NCBI GenBank assembly: GCA_001890945.1
Contig: MLAX01000006.1
Span: forward strand, 310,001 to 374,000
Reading direction: 5' to 3'
Origin: Alphaproteobacteria bacterium AO1-B
Lineage (GTDB): Bacteria; Pseudomonadota; Alphaproteobacteria; Rhizobiales; Stappiaceae
Length of the DNA: 64,000 bases
A program made the translations under genes and the position numbers. A model generated the notes under the pieces. The model was not told where the DNA came from and did not search any database. It saw only the letters and a program-made list of their open reading frames with translations. Positions 44,865-53,787 of this stretch are shown here, in pieces; position 1 is the stretch's first letter; each line of letters begins with the position of its first letter.

Positions 44865-45154
44865 GGTATCTCCCCGCTTAATTGCTCGTTCTTACCGGTC
44901 CCGCTGATTTGGTTGGAAAGGCTGCCGTATTCTCTCTCAACCAAATTCCCGCTTGTGGTCTGATTGTAAACACATCAGGCCGTCAAACTGTTTCATAGAA
45001 GCGATGTAGCTGCCTTAAGGTAATGCTCATGAAAGCATGCTTGGACAGGCGCCGCAATTCCGCAAAGCTACAAAGTGCAACGAACTCATCGGCAGCTACG
45101 AGATAAAGAATTCGCAAGGAGCAATGGGGCTTTTTGATCGGTGAACAACTGCTT

Positions 45155-45601
45155 TTATGTAGCCGCGTCATTTACCCTGGCATCGGCACTGATTGCAGAT
45201 CGCAAAGTTCCCAGCGCGACGAACATCAAAAACCCGGCGGGTCCGAACATAAAGGTCACCGGCAAACAGGGCAGAACCAACAAAAAGCTCATATTTTTGG
45301 CACGGGCACTCCGACACATCCATGCACCAACAAAAAGGTCAAATGCCAGAAAGTGGATCCAGCCCGCCATAACCGCGTTTGGATTTGAAAACAGTTGAAC
45401 AACCGCGGAAAAACTCCCATAGCCACCTTCAGAGACAGGGAAAAAGCCCACGATTGCGACGTAACTAACGGCAAGAAGGGCTGGGATTGCGTAGCCTGAA
45501 ATACGGTCTGACCACTTCGGGATGAGGGGCGAAATCAACAACAATACCCAGCCGAGCATCGCCAGAGAGCTCACACCGGAAAACACGGTTTCATAGTCCA
45601 T
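45155..45601 (-). CDS. ABA4-like (DUF4281) membrane protein
   Basis: This 148-residue protein has four predicted membrane segments (about 7-27, 35-55, 75-100 and 105-128). VMAGWIHFLAFDLFVGAWM is the DUF4281 signature, shared with plant ABA4. ABA4 acts in neoxanthin formation; the bacterial role is unknown. GGGAG lies 7 bases before the ATG at 45601. It is divergent from the marR gene across an 86-base spacer with three palindromes, so it is probably regulated by that MarR protein. Confidence 0.85.
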   Translation of the reverse strand: MDYETVFSGVSSLAMLGWVLLLISPLIPKWSDRISGYAIPALLAVSYVAIVGFFPVSEGGYGSFSAVVQLFSNPNAVMAGWIHFLAFDLFVGAWMCRSARAKNMSFLLVLPCLPVTFMFGPAGFLMFVALGTLRSAISADARVNDAAT

Positions 45602-45639
45602 TAGAAAACTCCCTGGGCTCCATCCTATGAGGCAGTAGT

Positions 45640-45677
45640 TATTGCAATATGCTTGCAGATGCAATTATATTGCAATA
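45640..45677. promoter_or_regulatory. Triple-palindrome operator overlapping divergent promoters
   Basis: TATTGCAATA (45640-45649), TTGCAGATGCAA (45653-45664) and TATTGCAATA (45668-45677) are centred exactly 14 bases apart. The same bases supply candidate promoters in both directions: rightward TTGCAA (45642-45647) and TATATT (45666-45671), spacer 18; the leftward pair is its near mirror image. Binding by the adjacent MarR protein is inferred. Confidence 0.65.
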
Positions 45678-45687
45678 AAAAAGCCGA

Positions 45688-46134
45688 ATGGAAGATATTT
45701 ACACAATCAACGCACTGAGGCTTATGCAATCGGCAGATGAGTTTCGGGCAAAGCTCTCAGGTGAGTTTTCCGCTGTTCACGGTCTTTCCGTGAATGAGTA
45801 TTTTTTGCTCATGCATCTTCAAAGAGCACCGCTCAATCGGTTGTCCCGTGTCGAGCTGGCCAAGCGCATGTATGTCAGTGCCTCCACGGTCACGCGGATG
45901 GCCGCACCGATGGAAAAGCTTGAGCTTGTGACCCGTGAGGCCGATATCCGGGACGCGCGATTGGCCTATGTCGTTCTGTCCAAATCGGGGGCTATCAGAT
46001 TGGGTGAGGCGAAAGTGACCTTTGCGAAGCACGCGCGTGCAGCGTTAGGAGACCGATGGTCCAGTGCTGAATTGGACAGCCTGTCCAAACTGCTCAATCG
46101 GCTTGTCGCCGGTACGCTTCCAAATCTGACATGA
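45688..46134 (+). CDS. MarR-family transcriptional regulator
   Basis: This 148-residue winged-helix regulator has a recognition region LSRVELAKRMYVSASTVTR (about 51-69) and a wing with READIRDARLAYVVLSKSG. Flanking helices form the MarR dimerisation domain. No Shine-Dalgarno sequence precedes the ATG, and the candidate promoter would start the transcript only about 8-10 bases upstream, so it may be translated from a near-leaderless mRNA. It is divergent from the ABA4-like gene and probably represses both genes through the shared palindromes. Confidence 0.9.
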   Translation: MEDIYTINALRLMQSADEFRAKLSGEFSAVHGLSVNEYFLLMHLQRAPLNRLSRVELAKRMYVSASTVTRMAAPMEKLELVTREADIRDARLAYVVLSKSGAIRLGEAKVTFAKHARAALGDRWSSAELDSLSKLLNRLVAGTLPNLT

Positions 46135-46209
46135 ACAGATGCATTGGTCTTGTTTAGCTAAACAAAACGGAATTCAAGCTAGGTATTCAAAAAATTGTCT
46201 TGAAAATGT

Positions 46210-46286
46210 TGGTCGGGCAGGCCGGATTTGAACCGACGACCCCTTCACCCCCAGTGAAGTGCGCTACCAGGCTGCGCTACTGCCCG
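46210..46286 (-). tRNA. tRNA-Pro(GGG)
   Basis: A full cloverleaf reads on the minus strand: acceptor CGGGCAG/CTGCCCG, D-stem GCGC/GCGC, and anticodon stem CTTCA/TGAAG with loop CTGGGGG (anticodon GGG). The T-arm loop is GTTCAAATC and CCA is encoded. It is 77 bases including CCA. Its 3' end faces the accessory stretch 37.7-46.2 kb. Confidence 0.97.
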
Positions 46287-46423
46287 AACCCGACCTAACT
46301 ATCGTGTTCGCAATCCCTGCGCAAGATGCTTGTTGGCAGGCGTCCCATGGTTTTGCCCAGCTTGTCACGCGCACCGGAAGAAGCGTCAGGAATGGAGGGG
46401 GGAGCGTTCAAAAGCTCTGGATG

Positions 46424-47692
46424 TCAGTCAGGAATGGGCGTCTGCAGAGCGCTGCGCCGCCAACTACGCCGTTCCAGCTTGTCTGCTGCGATCAGCCCCC
46501 AGGCAAGGCCATAAAGCATGAACAAATGCCGCCAGTGATCGGTGTCGATAACGACGGACAGCAGCAAGTGCGCGACAAACACCGCAAATACAGCTTGCAC
46601 AAACGGGGTCCACGGACGGGATTTGAAGATCAGCGGAAGGAACGCACAGACCGTCCATATGGCCATGACGATATAGGCAATGCCCCCCATCCAGCCGTAG
46701 GTGGTGAAGGCCTTGAGATAAACATTGTGCTCATCCTCACCGAAGGTTTTGCCGAACTCCAGCGCGCCAAGACCCAGAGGATGCTCCATAACAAGCTGAA
46801 AGCCGATCGCGTAACGGGCGAACCGGCCAAGGCGTCCACCGTCATAGTCCTGCACCAGACGGGCCCGCTGGGAAAACATGTCCGAGACAGCCTCGAACGA
46901 CAAGGCGACTGTCATGAGGAGCGCACAAAAGAAGACGCCGGCCATGCCGATCAGGATCAGCCGGCCTCGGCGGGCAAGGTTCTGTTCGGTCACCAATTGG
47001 ATCGTGTAAAGCAGCAGCAGCGACGCCAAGAGCACACCCCAGGCACCGCGTGAGAAACTCAAGAAAATGCCTAAGAGCAGGATGCTCAGCGGCAGTAGCA
47101 CATAGAGATTGCGCAAGGTGGGGCCGCGCAAAAATCTCTGAATGAGCAGAAGGGTTGGCAGTACCAGAAACGGACCAAACACGTTCGGATCCTGAAAGGT
47201 TCCGCGCGCGCGGTCGAAGCGGGTAAAATACTCGGCTCCTGGAAACAGGTTGAAATAGCCGGCTATCCCAAAAAGGGCGGCAATTACCGCACCGATAATG
47301 TAGCCGCGCTCAATGATCCGGCTGCGTTCGGGTTTGTCGCTCAGGATCGCGGCGTAAAAGATCGCCGTGATCGCAAGAAATCCGGAAACGGCGGCATACA
47401 TGAGCGCATCGCCAAAATCCTCTGCGAACGGCACGGACGCAAGGCCGCCGGCTGTAAACACCATCATTAGGACGATCAGCGGTGCAAACTCACGGCGCAA
47501 CTTGAGCCCGCACGCGAGCCAGATGACGGTCAGAGCCACCATGTAGAGCTCGTAAGGAGCCGGTTCTTCGATCACAAAAGCTGACAGGAAGGCCGCCAGC
47601 CACAATGCGCCATTGCCCAGCGATCTGACCGACAGGCCGAACGGGGGCGGGGCCGTCAGCGCCCGCCCGTCATGGGCGGCCCAAACGGTCAA
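46424..47692 (-). CDS. O-antigen ligase/polymerase-like membrane protein (Wzy_C)
   Basis: This 422-residue polytopic protein of the Wzy/WaaL family probably polymerises or ligates a polysaccharide in the periplasm. About ten to twelve membrane segments are visible. The Wzy_C region has ILLLGIFLSFSRGAWGVLLAS near 205-225. A periplasmic loop (DGGRLGRFARYAIG and EDEHNVYLKAFTTYGW) carries the expected Arg and His residues. The TTG start overlaps the stop of the priming transferase gene by four bases. It is the last gene of the minus-strand exopolysaccharide group. Confidence 0.88.
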   Translation of the reverse strand: MTVWAAHDGRALTAPPPFGLSVRSLGNGALWLAAFLSAFVIEEPAPYELYMVALTVIWLACGLKLRREFAPLIVLMMVFTAGGLASVPFAEDFGDALMYAAVSGFLAITAIFYAAILSDKPERSRIIERGYIIGAVIAALFGIAGYFNLFPGAEYFTRFDRARGTFQDPNVFGPFLVLPTLLLIQRFLRGPTLRNLYVLLPLSILLLGIFLSFSRGAWGVLLASLLLLYTIQLVTEQNLARRGRLILIGMAGVFFCALLMTVALSFEAVSDMFSQRARLVQDYDGGRLGRFARYAIGFQLVMEHPLGLGALEFGKTFGEDEHNVYLKAFTTYGWMGGIAYIVMAIWTVCAFLPLIFKSRPWTPFVQAVFAVFVAHLLLSVVIDTDHWRHLFMLYGLAWGLIAADKLERRSWRRSALQTPIPD

Positions 47693-49302
47693 TAGGCGTT
47701 CTCCGTGTTCAACAGCTTCAAGGGCGTCAGGAACAGGATCTTCAGATCAAACAGGATCGACCAGTTCTCGATGTAGTAGACATCGCATTCAACGCGCTTC
47801 TGGATCTTTTCAGGTGTATCGACCTCTCCGCGCCAGCCATTGATCTGTGCCCAGCCAGTCACCCCCGGCTTGACCTTGTGGCGCGCGAAATAACCGTCAA
47901 CCACGTCGTCCCAGGTTTCATTGTTGGTGTGGGCATTGACCGCATGGGGGCGGGGGCCGACGAGCGACAGGCTTCCGGCAAGCACGTTGAACAGCTGCGG
48001 CAGCTCATCGATCGACGTCTTGCGGATGATCCGCCCAACCTTTGTCACCCGGGGGTCGCCCTTGGTCACCACCTTCTTTGCGTCCGGGTCTGCCATATCC
48101 GTGTACATGGATCGGAACTTCAGAACCTCAATGATCTCGTTGTTGAAGCCATACCGCTTCTGTCGGAAGATAACCGGGCCCTTGCTGTCCAGCTTGATGG
48201 CAATAATGGTTCCAATCATCACCGGTGCAAGACAAACTATCGCGATCAGCGAGAACACAACATCGAAGATCCGCTTGGCAACCATATCCCAATCGGCGAT
48301 CGGCTTTTCAGCGACATCGACGAAGGGGACCGTTCCGATGAAGGATGTGCCCCGATCACGGAACCGCACCTTGTCGGTATGTGCCGATAGACGGATGTCG
48401 ACCGGCAGCACCCAGAGGGTCTTCAAAAGCTCCAGCACACGTTTTTCCGCGCGCAGAGGAATGCAAACAATCAGCATGTCGATGCGGGCAAGGCGCGCAA
48501 ACTCCACAAGAGCGCTGATGTTGCCGAGTTTCGGGTAGCCGGCCACGACCGGCGGCGACCGATCGTTGGAACGGTCGTCAAAGATGCCGCAAATCCGAAT
48601 ATCGTTATCCGATTGGGCTTCCAGATCGTGGATCAGTTCCTGGGCGGCCGTACCGCCACCAACAATGATGGCGCGCCGTTCCAAGCTTCCAGATTTCGTC
48701 CAGCCCCGCACCAATCGCGAAAGCACGAGCCGTGAGATGCAAAGGCTGACGAGGCCCATACTGTACCAGGCACCGATCCAGGCGTCAGAGACACTGGACC
48801 CAATACCAGTCGCACTTCGTAAAACGGCGAACATTGCAAAGACCAGTGTCCAACCCGCCGACACCCGACCGATTTGGGCCAGGCGCTGACGCATGACCGG
48901 AACCTGGTAGACATCGGACGCTTGAAAGAAGGCGAGCGTGAAAAGAACTGCCAAGCCAGCGGCGAGCGCATGGATGCCGGTTGGGCTGCCAGTGCCGGGC
49001 CCGGTCAGAAGTGCGATCCCAGCTGAGGCAAGAATGATCAGAATATCAAAAAGACGAACCGAGCCACCGAGCACCGGAACCGAAATTCCGCGTGTTCCGA
49101 GATTTTTGGCAATATCCAGCGCATCAAGGGACAGGTTGGTGTTCGCAAAATCTTCGAACGAGATCTTGGTCGCTTCTCTTGAGGCCAGAGGAGATTGGCG
49201 CAGCCGGTTTTCAAGGTGCCCCCTGACGCCCGGTTGAGCGGCAGGCGTTGGTGCGCTGGCCGCCGTTCCCTGTTCGGCTCTATCGTATGCGGGTTCGCTC
49301 AT
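47689..49302 (-). CDS. Undecaprenyl-phosphate sugar phosphotransferase (WcaJ/ExoY type)
   Basis: This enzyme starts polysaccharide synthesis by moving a sugar 1-phosphate to undecaprenyl phosphate. The 537-residue protein has an N-terminal soluble stretch, four membrane segments (about 82-200), a CoA_binding_3 domain (about 210-335) and a C-terminal sugar transferase domain. That domain has KRIFDVVFSLIAIV as its membrane helix, then VLKFRSMYTDMADP, SIDELPQLFNVLAGSLSLVG and the PRPH motif. Sugar specificity (glucose or galactose) is not decidable. It overlaps the glycosyltransferase stop by one base. Confidence 0.92.
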   Translation of the reverse strand: MSEPAYDRAEQGTAASAPTPAAQPGVRGHLENRLRQSPLASREATKISFEDFANTNLSLDALDIAKNLGTRGISVPVLGGSVRLFDILIILASAGIALLTGPGTGSPTGIHALAAGLAVLFTLAFFQASDVYQVPVMRQRLAQIGRVSAGWTLVFAMFAVLRSATGIGSSVSDAWIGAWYSMGLVSLCISRLVLSRLVRGWTKSGSLERRAIIVGGGTAAQELIHDLEAQSDNDIRICGIFDDRSNDRSPPVVAGYPKLGNISALVEFARLARIDMLIVCIPLRAEKRVLELLKTLWVLPVDIRLSAHTDKVRFRDRGTSFIGTVPFVDVAEKPIADWDMVAKRIFDVVFSLIAIVCLAPVMIGTIIAIKLDSKGPVIFRQKRYGFNNEIIEVLKFRSMYTDMADPDAKKVVTKGDPRVTKVGRIIRKTSIDELPQLFNVLAGSLSLVGPRPHAVNAHTNNETWDDVVDGYFARHKVKPGVTGWAQINGWRGEVDTPEKIQKRVECDVYYIENWSILFDLKILFLTPLKLLNTENAY

Positions 49303-50531
49303 TATCGCTGGCTCGATCTCGCATAGACAGATGATAGGGAAGTGGCTTGATTGGCTGCGAGCTCGGGTTGTTGAGCCGGGACGTCGCTTGGTGCGATCCC
49401 AAGTGCCTCCATGTAGACCGAATTGATGCGATCGGTCATCAAATCCGTGGAAAAGGTCTCCGCAAGACAGGGCCGCATTTCAATGGCTTCTGCCTGTTTC
49501 TTCTCAGGGTTTGCCAAGGCGTCTTCCATGGCAAGGGTCAACTGTGTGATGTGACCCGGCTCAATAAGGCGGTTGGCGAACTTGCCGAATATTTCCGGGA
49601 TTCCGCCTGCGCGCGTTGCGATCAAGGGACGTTGGGCCGCGACCGTCTCCAAAATGATGTAAGGCATGGCCTCGGCCCGCGACGGGATGACGACCGTTTT
49701 TGCAAGTTTGAAGGCCTCGCGCGCCTTCATCGGACCTGTGAAGGTTACGGCCCCGGTCAAGCCGAGCTTCTCTACCATTTCGCGGTATCGCGCTTCGTCC
49801 GGACCATCTCCAACCAGGATAGCAGACGGAGCCCGCCCGAGCTTCAGGCGCAGATTGTAGAGTGCTTCGATAAACAGGTCTGGCCCCTTGAGATCACGCA
49901 ACATGCCGATGAAAACAAAGTCGGCTGCGTCCTCATTGGCGTTGACCGGTTCAAAGTCCTGTTTGGACAGTCCGTTATAGACGATGCGGTTTGTGGCGCG
50001 TGCGGAACCGATCTTCGTCTCATAAGCAGCGCTCTCATAATCGGAGACAAAAATGAGTCCGTCGGTTATCCGTCCCAGAAGGCGTTCAAGCGTGTGATAG
50101 ACACGACCCTCAAGCCTGTGAGGATGATAGTGCAGGCTGCCCCCGTGTGGGGAGTAGATGCGTGCTGGTCTCTGGCCCCGCAGCCCGAGATACGTGCCGA
50201 TCAGGCGCGCATAAGCACCGCCTTTAGCGCCATGGCCATGCAAGACCGTGGGTTTCAGATCCCTGATATGTCTGTATAGGGCGAGGGTTGCCGAGAAATC
50301 TTGAACCGTGAGTTGGCGGCGCATCGGAAACCGGGCGAGCCCCAAGGACAACGTCGAGCGCAGCTCTTCGATTTGGGCATCTTCAAAGGCGCCGCCGGTT
50401 GTGCTGTCGCATATCAAGCCGACCTTATGTCCTAAAGCTTCCTGGCAGCGAGCCAGATCGCGGACGTGACGGAAAATTCCGCCGACCGGCGCGCGGACGC
50501 AATGCACGATCCGCATTGGAGGCGTTGTCAT
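49302..50531 (-). CDS. Glycosyltransferase family 4 protein
   Basis: This is a 409-residue GT-B fold retaining glycosyltransferase. The N-terminal half has HCVRAPVGGIFRHVRDL and VLHGHGAKGGAYARL. The donor-binding half has FVFIGMLRDLKGPDLFIEAL, then VIPSRAEAMPYIILETVAA, containing the E(x7)E motif. It is the only ordinary glycosyltransferase in the locus, so other sugars must be added by enzymes encoded elsewhere or the repeat unit is very simple. It is tightly coupled to the priming transferase gene. Confidence 0.92.
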   Translation of the reverse strand: MTTPPMRIVHCVRAPVGGIFRHVRDLARCQEALGHKVGLICDSTTGGAFEDAQIEELRSTLSLGLARFPMRRQLTVQDFSATLALYRHIRDLKPTVLHGHGAKGGAYARLIGTYLGLRGQRPARIYSPHGGSLHYHPHRLEGRVYHTLERLLGRITDGLIFVSDYESAAYETKIGSARATNRIVYNGLSKQDFEPVNANEDAADFVFIGMLRDLKGPDLFIEALYNLRLKLGRAPSAILVGDGPDEARYREMVEKLGLTGAVTFTGPMKAREAFKLAKTVVIPSRAEAMPYIILETVAAQRPLIATRAGGIPEIFGKFANRLIEPGHITQLTLAMEDALANPEKKQAEAIEMRPCLAETFSTDLMTDRINSVYMEALGIAPSDVPAQQPELAANQATSLSSVYARSSQR

Positions 50532-50636
50532 GGTGCAATATCCCTGTTTTTGCTTTCAGGCTTCTTGGTGAGCCCGTTCAGCAGTCAGGATGCACCCTAG
50601 CAAAGGGAAATGAGTCCGCGGTTAACTGGCGGCTTG

Positions 50637-51194
50637 TCAAAAATACCGTTCCCGAACGTAAATAGTGTCTCCGGGTCGGACAGGATCCGAAATCGGAACG
50701 CGTCCGTTTAGAATTTCACCGTTAATCTGGCGGGTGATATCGACGTCTTCCTGGCGGGCCCGGGAGCTAAATCCACCGGCTGTTGCGATCGCGTTCTGAA
50801 CCGTCATACCTGCGACATAGCTATATTGGCCCGCGTTTTGCACCTCTCCCATGACAAAGATCGGACGGTAGGTGTCCACCTCAACGGAGACGTCGGGATC
50901 ACGGATATAGCCCTGGCGCAGTTTGGCTGCAATTTCAGCGGCAAGCCCTTGTTGGGTTTTACCGCGTGCGGCGACGCTTCCGACCAGCGGGAAGGAAATA
51001 TAGCCAGCCTGATCAATGACATAGGTGTTAGAGAGATCGTCCTGACCGAACACAATAATGCGCAACCGGTCGCTGGAATCCAGGCGATACGGCTGGGTCA
51101 AAGTTTCATGAAACGCTGTCGGCGGTTGCCGGTACCCACTGCACGCAGCAAGTCCCAGGCACAATGCCGGTACCAGAAGCGCTCTCATTCGCAT
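50637..51194 (-). CDS. Polysaccharide export outer-membrane lipoprotein (Wza/ExoF-like)
   Basis: This 185-residue protein is in the Poly_export family and helps form the export channel. The signal is a lipoprotein type ending CLGLAAC (Cys at about residue 18). The export domain begins YRLDSSDRLRIIVFGQDDLS and is followed by an SLBB repeat with GEVQNAGQYSYVAGMTVQNA. It is short: a single SLBB and no C-terminal amphipathic barrel helix like that of Wza. The ATG at 51194 has GGAGAGTCGTTG in front; longer readings upstream are not conserved. It is divergent from the Wzc-like gene. Confidence 0.9.
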   Translation of the reverse strand: MRMRALLVPALCLGLAACSGYRQPPTAFHETLTQPYRLDSSDRLRIIVFGQDDLSNTYVIDQAGYISFPLVGSVAARGKTQQGLAAEIAAKLRQGYIRDPDVSVEVDTYRPIFVMGEVQNAGQYSYVAGMTVQNAIATAGGFSSRARQEDVDITRQINGEILNGRVPISDPVRPGDTIYVRERYF

Positions 51195-51390
51195 CAACGA
51201 CTCTCCTACAATTCGGCAAGAGGATCGCAAGGTATGGTTAATTGAGGGTGAAGACGGATCAAGGCGAACAGATAGCCTGTCAATAATGCGTATACACAAA
51301 TTAACGGCTGTTCCGGCCAGCTGTGTTGAAGCTTAACCGAACGCTTACCATAATCAGACATTATTCGCCGCGTATCTGGAGAGAAGCAAT

Positions 51391-53751
51391 ATGGAATCTG
51401 GGCGGCAGACCTACACAGACGACGATATGGCGTTGGATCTCGGCGGGCTTTTGAAGGCTTTGGCGCGGTCATTGTTGTGGTTGGTCCCTTTGACCCTTTT
51501 GATGACGTTGGTCGTTTTCATCGCCCTGCAATTCGTTGCACCCAAATATATGGGCGAGGCTCGGGTTCTGATCGAAAGCACGGATATCAATATTCCAGGT
51601 GGGACACGCGGTGTTGAAGGCGAGCGTGCTTTGCTCGATACCGAGGGTGTTGCCAGTCAGATCCAGATCTTGATGGCGACTGACCTTGCCCGAAAAGTGG
51701 TCCGGAAGATGGATCTGGCCTCCGTTCCCGAGTTCGGCGCCCGCGGCGGCATGTCCTTTATTGATAAGGTCCTGACCACTTTCGGATTTGATCGTGAGCC
51801 TTCAGGCGACTCTGCCGAAGAACGCGTGCTCAAACATTACTACGAAAACCTGGAAGTCTATCGTCTCGACGAATCGCGTGTTATCGCCGTCGACTATGCG
51901 TCTGAAGATCCGCTTTTGGCCTCCGAAGTCGCAAACGCGATTGTCGACGAGTTTCTGGAGCTGCAGTCCAGCGCCAAACGGCAGACGACAGAAATCACAT
52001 CCGCTGCATTGGAGCCGCAAATCGTCGAATTGCGGAAGAAGGTGCAATCGGCCCGCCAGGCCGTTGCAGACTTCAGGGCGCGGGCCGACCTGTTGATCGG
52101 TGCGGACAACATTCCTCTTAATCAACAGCAGCTGGCGGATACGAGCAGCGACTATTCCGCGGCGCAAGCTGCGAAAGCTGAAGCTCAGGCCAAGGCCGAA
52201 CTGATCCGCGAACTTTTGAATTCCGGTGGATCTTTGGAGACTGCAACGGATGTCCTGAATTCTCAGCTCATTCAGCGTTTGCGCGAACGCCAAGTTGAAA
52301 TCCAGTCCAACATCGCCGAATTGTCGATTACGCTTCTGCCCAACCACCCGCAGATCAAGGCCCTGCAATCTCAGCTCAGTGACTATGACCGTCAGATTCG
52401 TTCTGAAGCGCGAAAAGTTCTTGAGGGGCTGGAAAACGATGCGCGGGTTGCGAGTCAGCAGGCCTTGGCCTTGGAGAGGCGTCTGGACGAATTGAAGGTC
52501 GCTGCCGCGAAATCCAATGCGGATCAGGCCCGCCTCAGCGAACTCGAACGGGAAGCCGATGCAAAGGCTGCGCAACTTGACCAGTTGTTGCTTAGTTTTC
52601 AGGAAGCCGATACGCGTTTACGCGCGCAGCTCCTGCCAGCTGATGCCCGAATTGTTTCCCGGGCCAATGTCCCGGTTGAGCCCTTCTCTCCGAAAGTGGT
52701 CTCCAGCACCATCATTGCAGCCCTGGTCACGTTCATCTTGGGAACGGCCTTTGTAATCATGCGCGAATTGCTCACGGGCCGGGCTCTTTACTCACCTGCG
52801 CAGCCCCAAGGAACTGTCAACCCGGGAACCGGATCAGCACCCGTGCCACCGGCGCGCGAAGCCGGTGGGGCTTTCACATGGGGCCCGTCTTATGCAGGCG
52901 GATACCAAGGCTACAGTTTCGGCAGTGAGATCGGAGCGGGGGCAGAGCCAAAGAAACCACGGGTGGAACCGGATCTCGACGATGACAGCACTGTTGCTCC
53001 TATACCTGCGAAAAGGGAGGTCGGCAGTCCGCCAAACCGACGGTCGAAGCGCAGAGGCAACTATGACCAGGACGTCGCGCCAGACTGGCTCGGCGCAATG
53101 CGCTCGACCCCGAAAGATCCTGTTGAGGAGCCTGAGGAGGACGATGTCGCCAGACCCGCCGCAGCGCCTCTTCCATCTAACGAGCCGCAGGCGGCTTCTG
53201 ACGTCGACCCGACCGGCCGGATCGTTGTTCTGAGCGTTGATGAGCCGGATCTTTCGCACAGGCTCGCTTTTGACCTCGCCCGCCGGGCAGCAGGAAAGGG
53301 CGATACAGCCCTGTTTCTGGAAGTCTTTCCGGAACAGTTCAATTCGCGAGGGGCGGAGGGCTTCTCAGACATTGTTTCTGGTGCGGCGCCGTTTGCGAAG
53401 GTCGTCTACCGGGATGCGGGGTCGAAGGCGCATATTATTGAAGCCGGCCGTGTCGAGATCACCGATGAGATGGTTGAGTCCGATCGCTTCAAGCTCGCGC
53501 TCGATGCGATCAAGAAGACCTACCACACCATTGTTGTGGACCTTGGGGCGATCGATGGAACGCTTGCCAGCGCCCGCATGCTGAGTTTTGCGGACCGTGT
53601 GCTGATCGCCGCGAGTGGACCAGATCACAATCACGAACTTGAGAGTGCGGCAAACCTTTTGGCACATAACACCGGTGCGGATGTGGAGATCGTCATAGCA
53701 GGTGGACCCGGTTCTGGACCGCGGCGCAATGGAGATGGCCACGCTGCTTGA
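51391..53751 (+). CDS. Wzc/ExoP-like chain-length protein with degenerate kinase domain
   Basis: This 786-residue polysaccharide co-polymerase has a membrane segment at about 28-50, a large periplasmic domain with long coiled coils (about 195-415) and a second membrane segment (about 438-460). The cytoplasmic part has a Pro/Gly/acidic linker (about 465-605) and then a Rossmann-like domain (608-772). That domain aligns with BY-kinases: IVVLSVDEPD, then ALFLEVFPE, YHTIVVDLGA and DRVLIAASG. It lacks the Walker A P-loop and the C-terminal tyrosine cluster, so it is probably not an active kinase. It probably controls polymer length by structure alone or with another kinase. Confidence 0.9.
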   Translation: MESGRQTYTDDDMALDLGGLLKALARSLLWLVPLTLLMTLVVFIALQFVAPKYMGEARVLIESTDINIPGGTRGVEGERALLDTEGVASQIQILMATDLARKVVRKMDLASVPEFGARGGMSFIDKVLTTFGFDREPSGDSAEERVLKHYYENLEVYRLDESRVIAVDYASEDPLLASEVANAIVDEFLELQSSAKRQTTEITSAALEPQIVELRKKVQSARQAVADFRARADLLIGADNIPLNQQQLADTSSDYSAAQAAKAEAQAKAELIRELLNSGGSLETATDVLNSQLIQRLRERQVEIQSNIAELSITLLPNHPQIKALQSQLSDYDRQIRSEARKVLEGLENDARVASQQALALERRLDELKVAAAKSNADQARLSELEREADAKAAQLDQLLLSFQEADTRLRAQLLPADARIVSRANVPVEPFSPKVVSSTIIAALVTFILGTAFVIMRELLTGRALYSPAQPQGTVNPGTGSAPVPPAREAGGAFTWGPSYAGGYQGYSFGSEIGAGAEPKKPRVEPDLDDDSTVAPIPAKREVGSPPNRRSKRRGNYDQDVAPDWLGAMRSTPKDPVEEPEEDDVARPAAAPLPSNEPQAASDVDPTGRIVVLSVDEPDLSHRLAFDLARRAAGKGDTALFLEVFPEQFNSRGAEGFSDIVSGAAPFAKVVYRDAGSKAHIIEAGRVEITDEMVESDRFKLALDAIKKTYHTIVVDLGAIDGTLASARMLSFADRVLIAASGPDHNHELESAANLLAHNTGADVEIVIAGGPGSGPRRNGDGHAA

Positions 53752-53787
53752 ACGCGCGCCAATTTGTTGGGAAGGGGCTAAGGAAGC

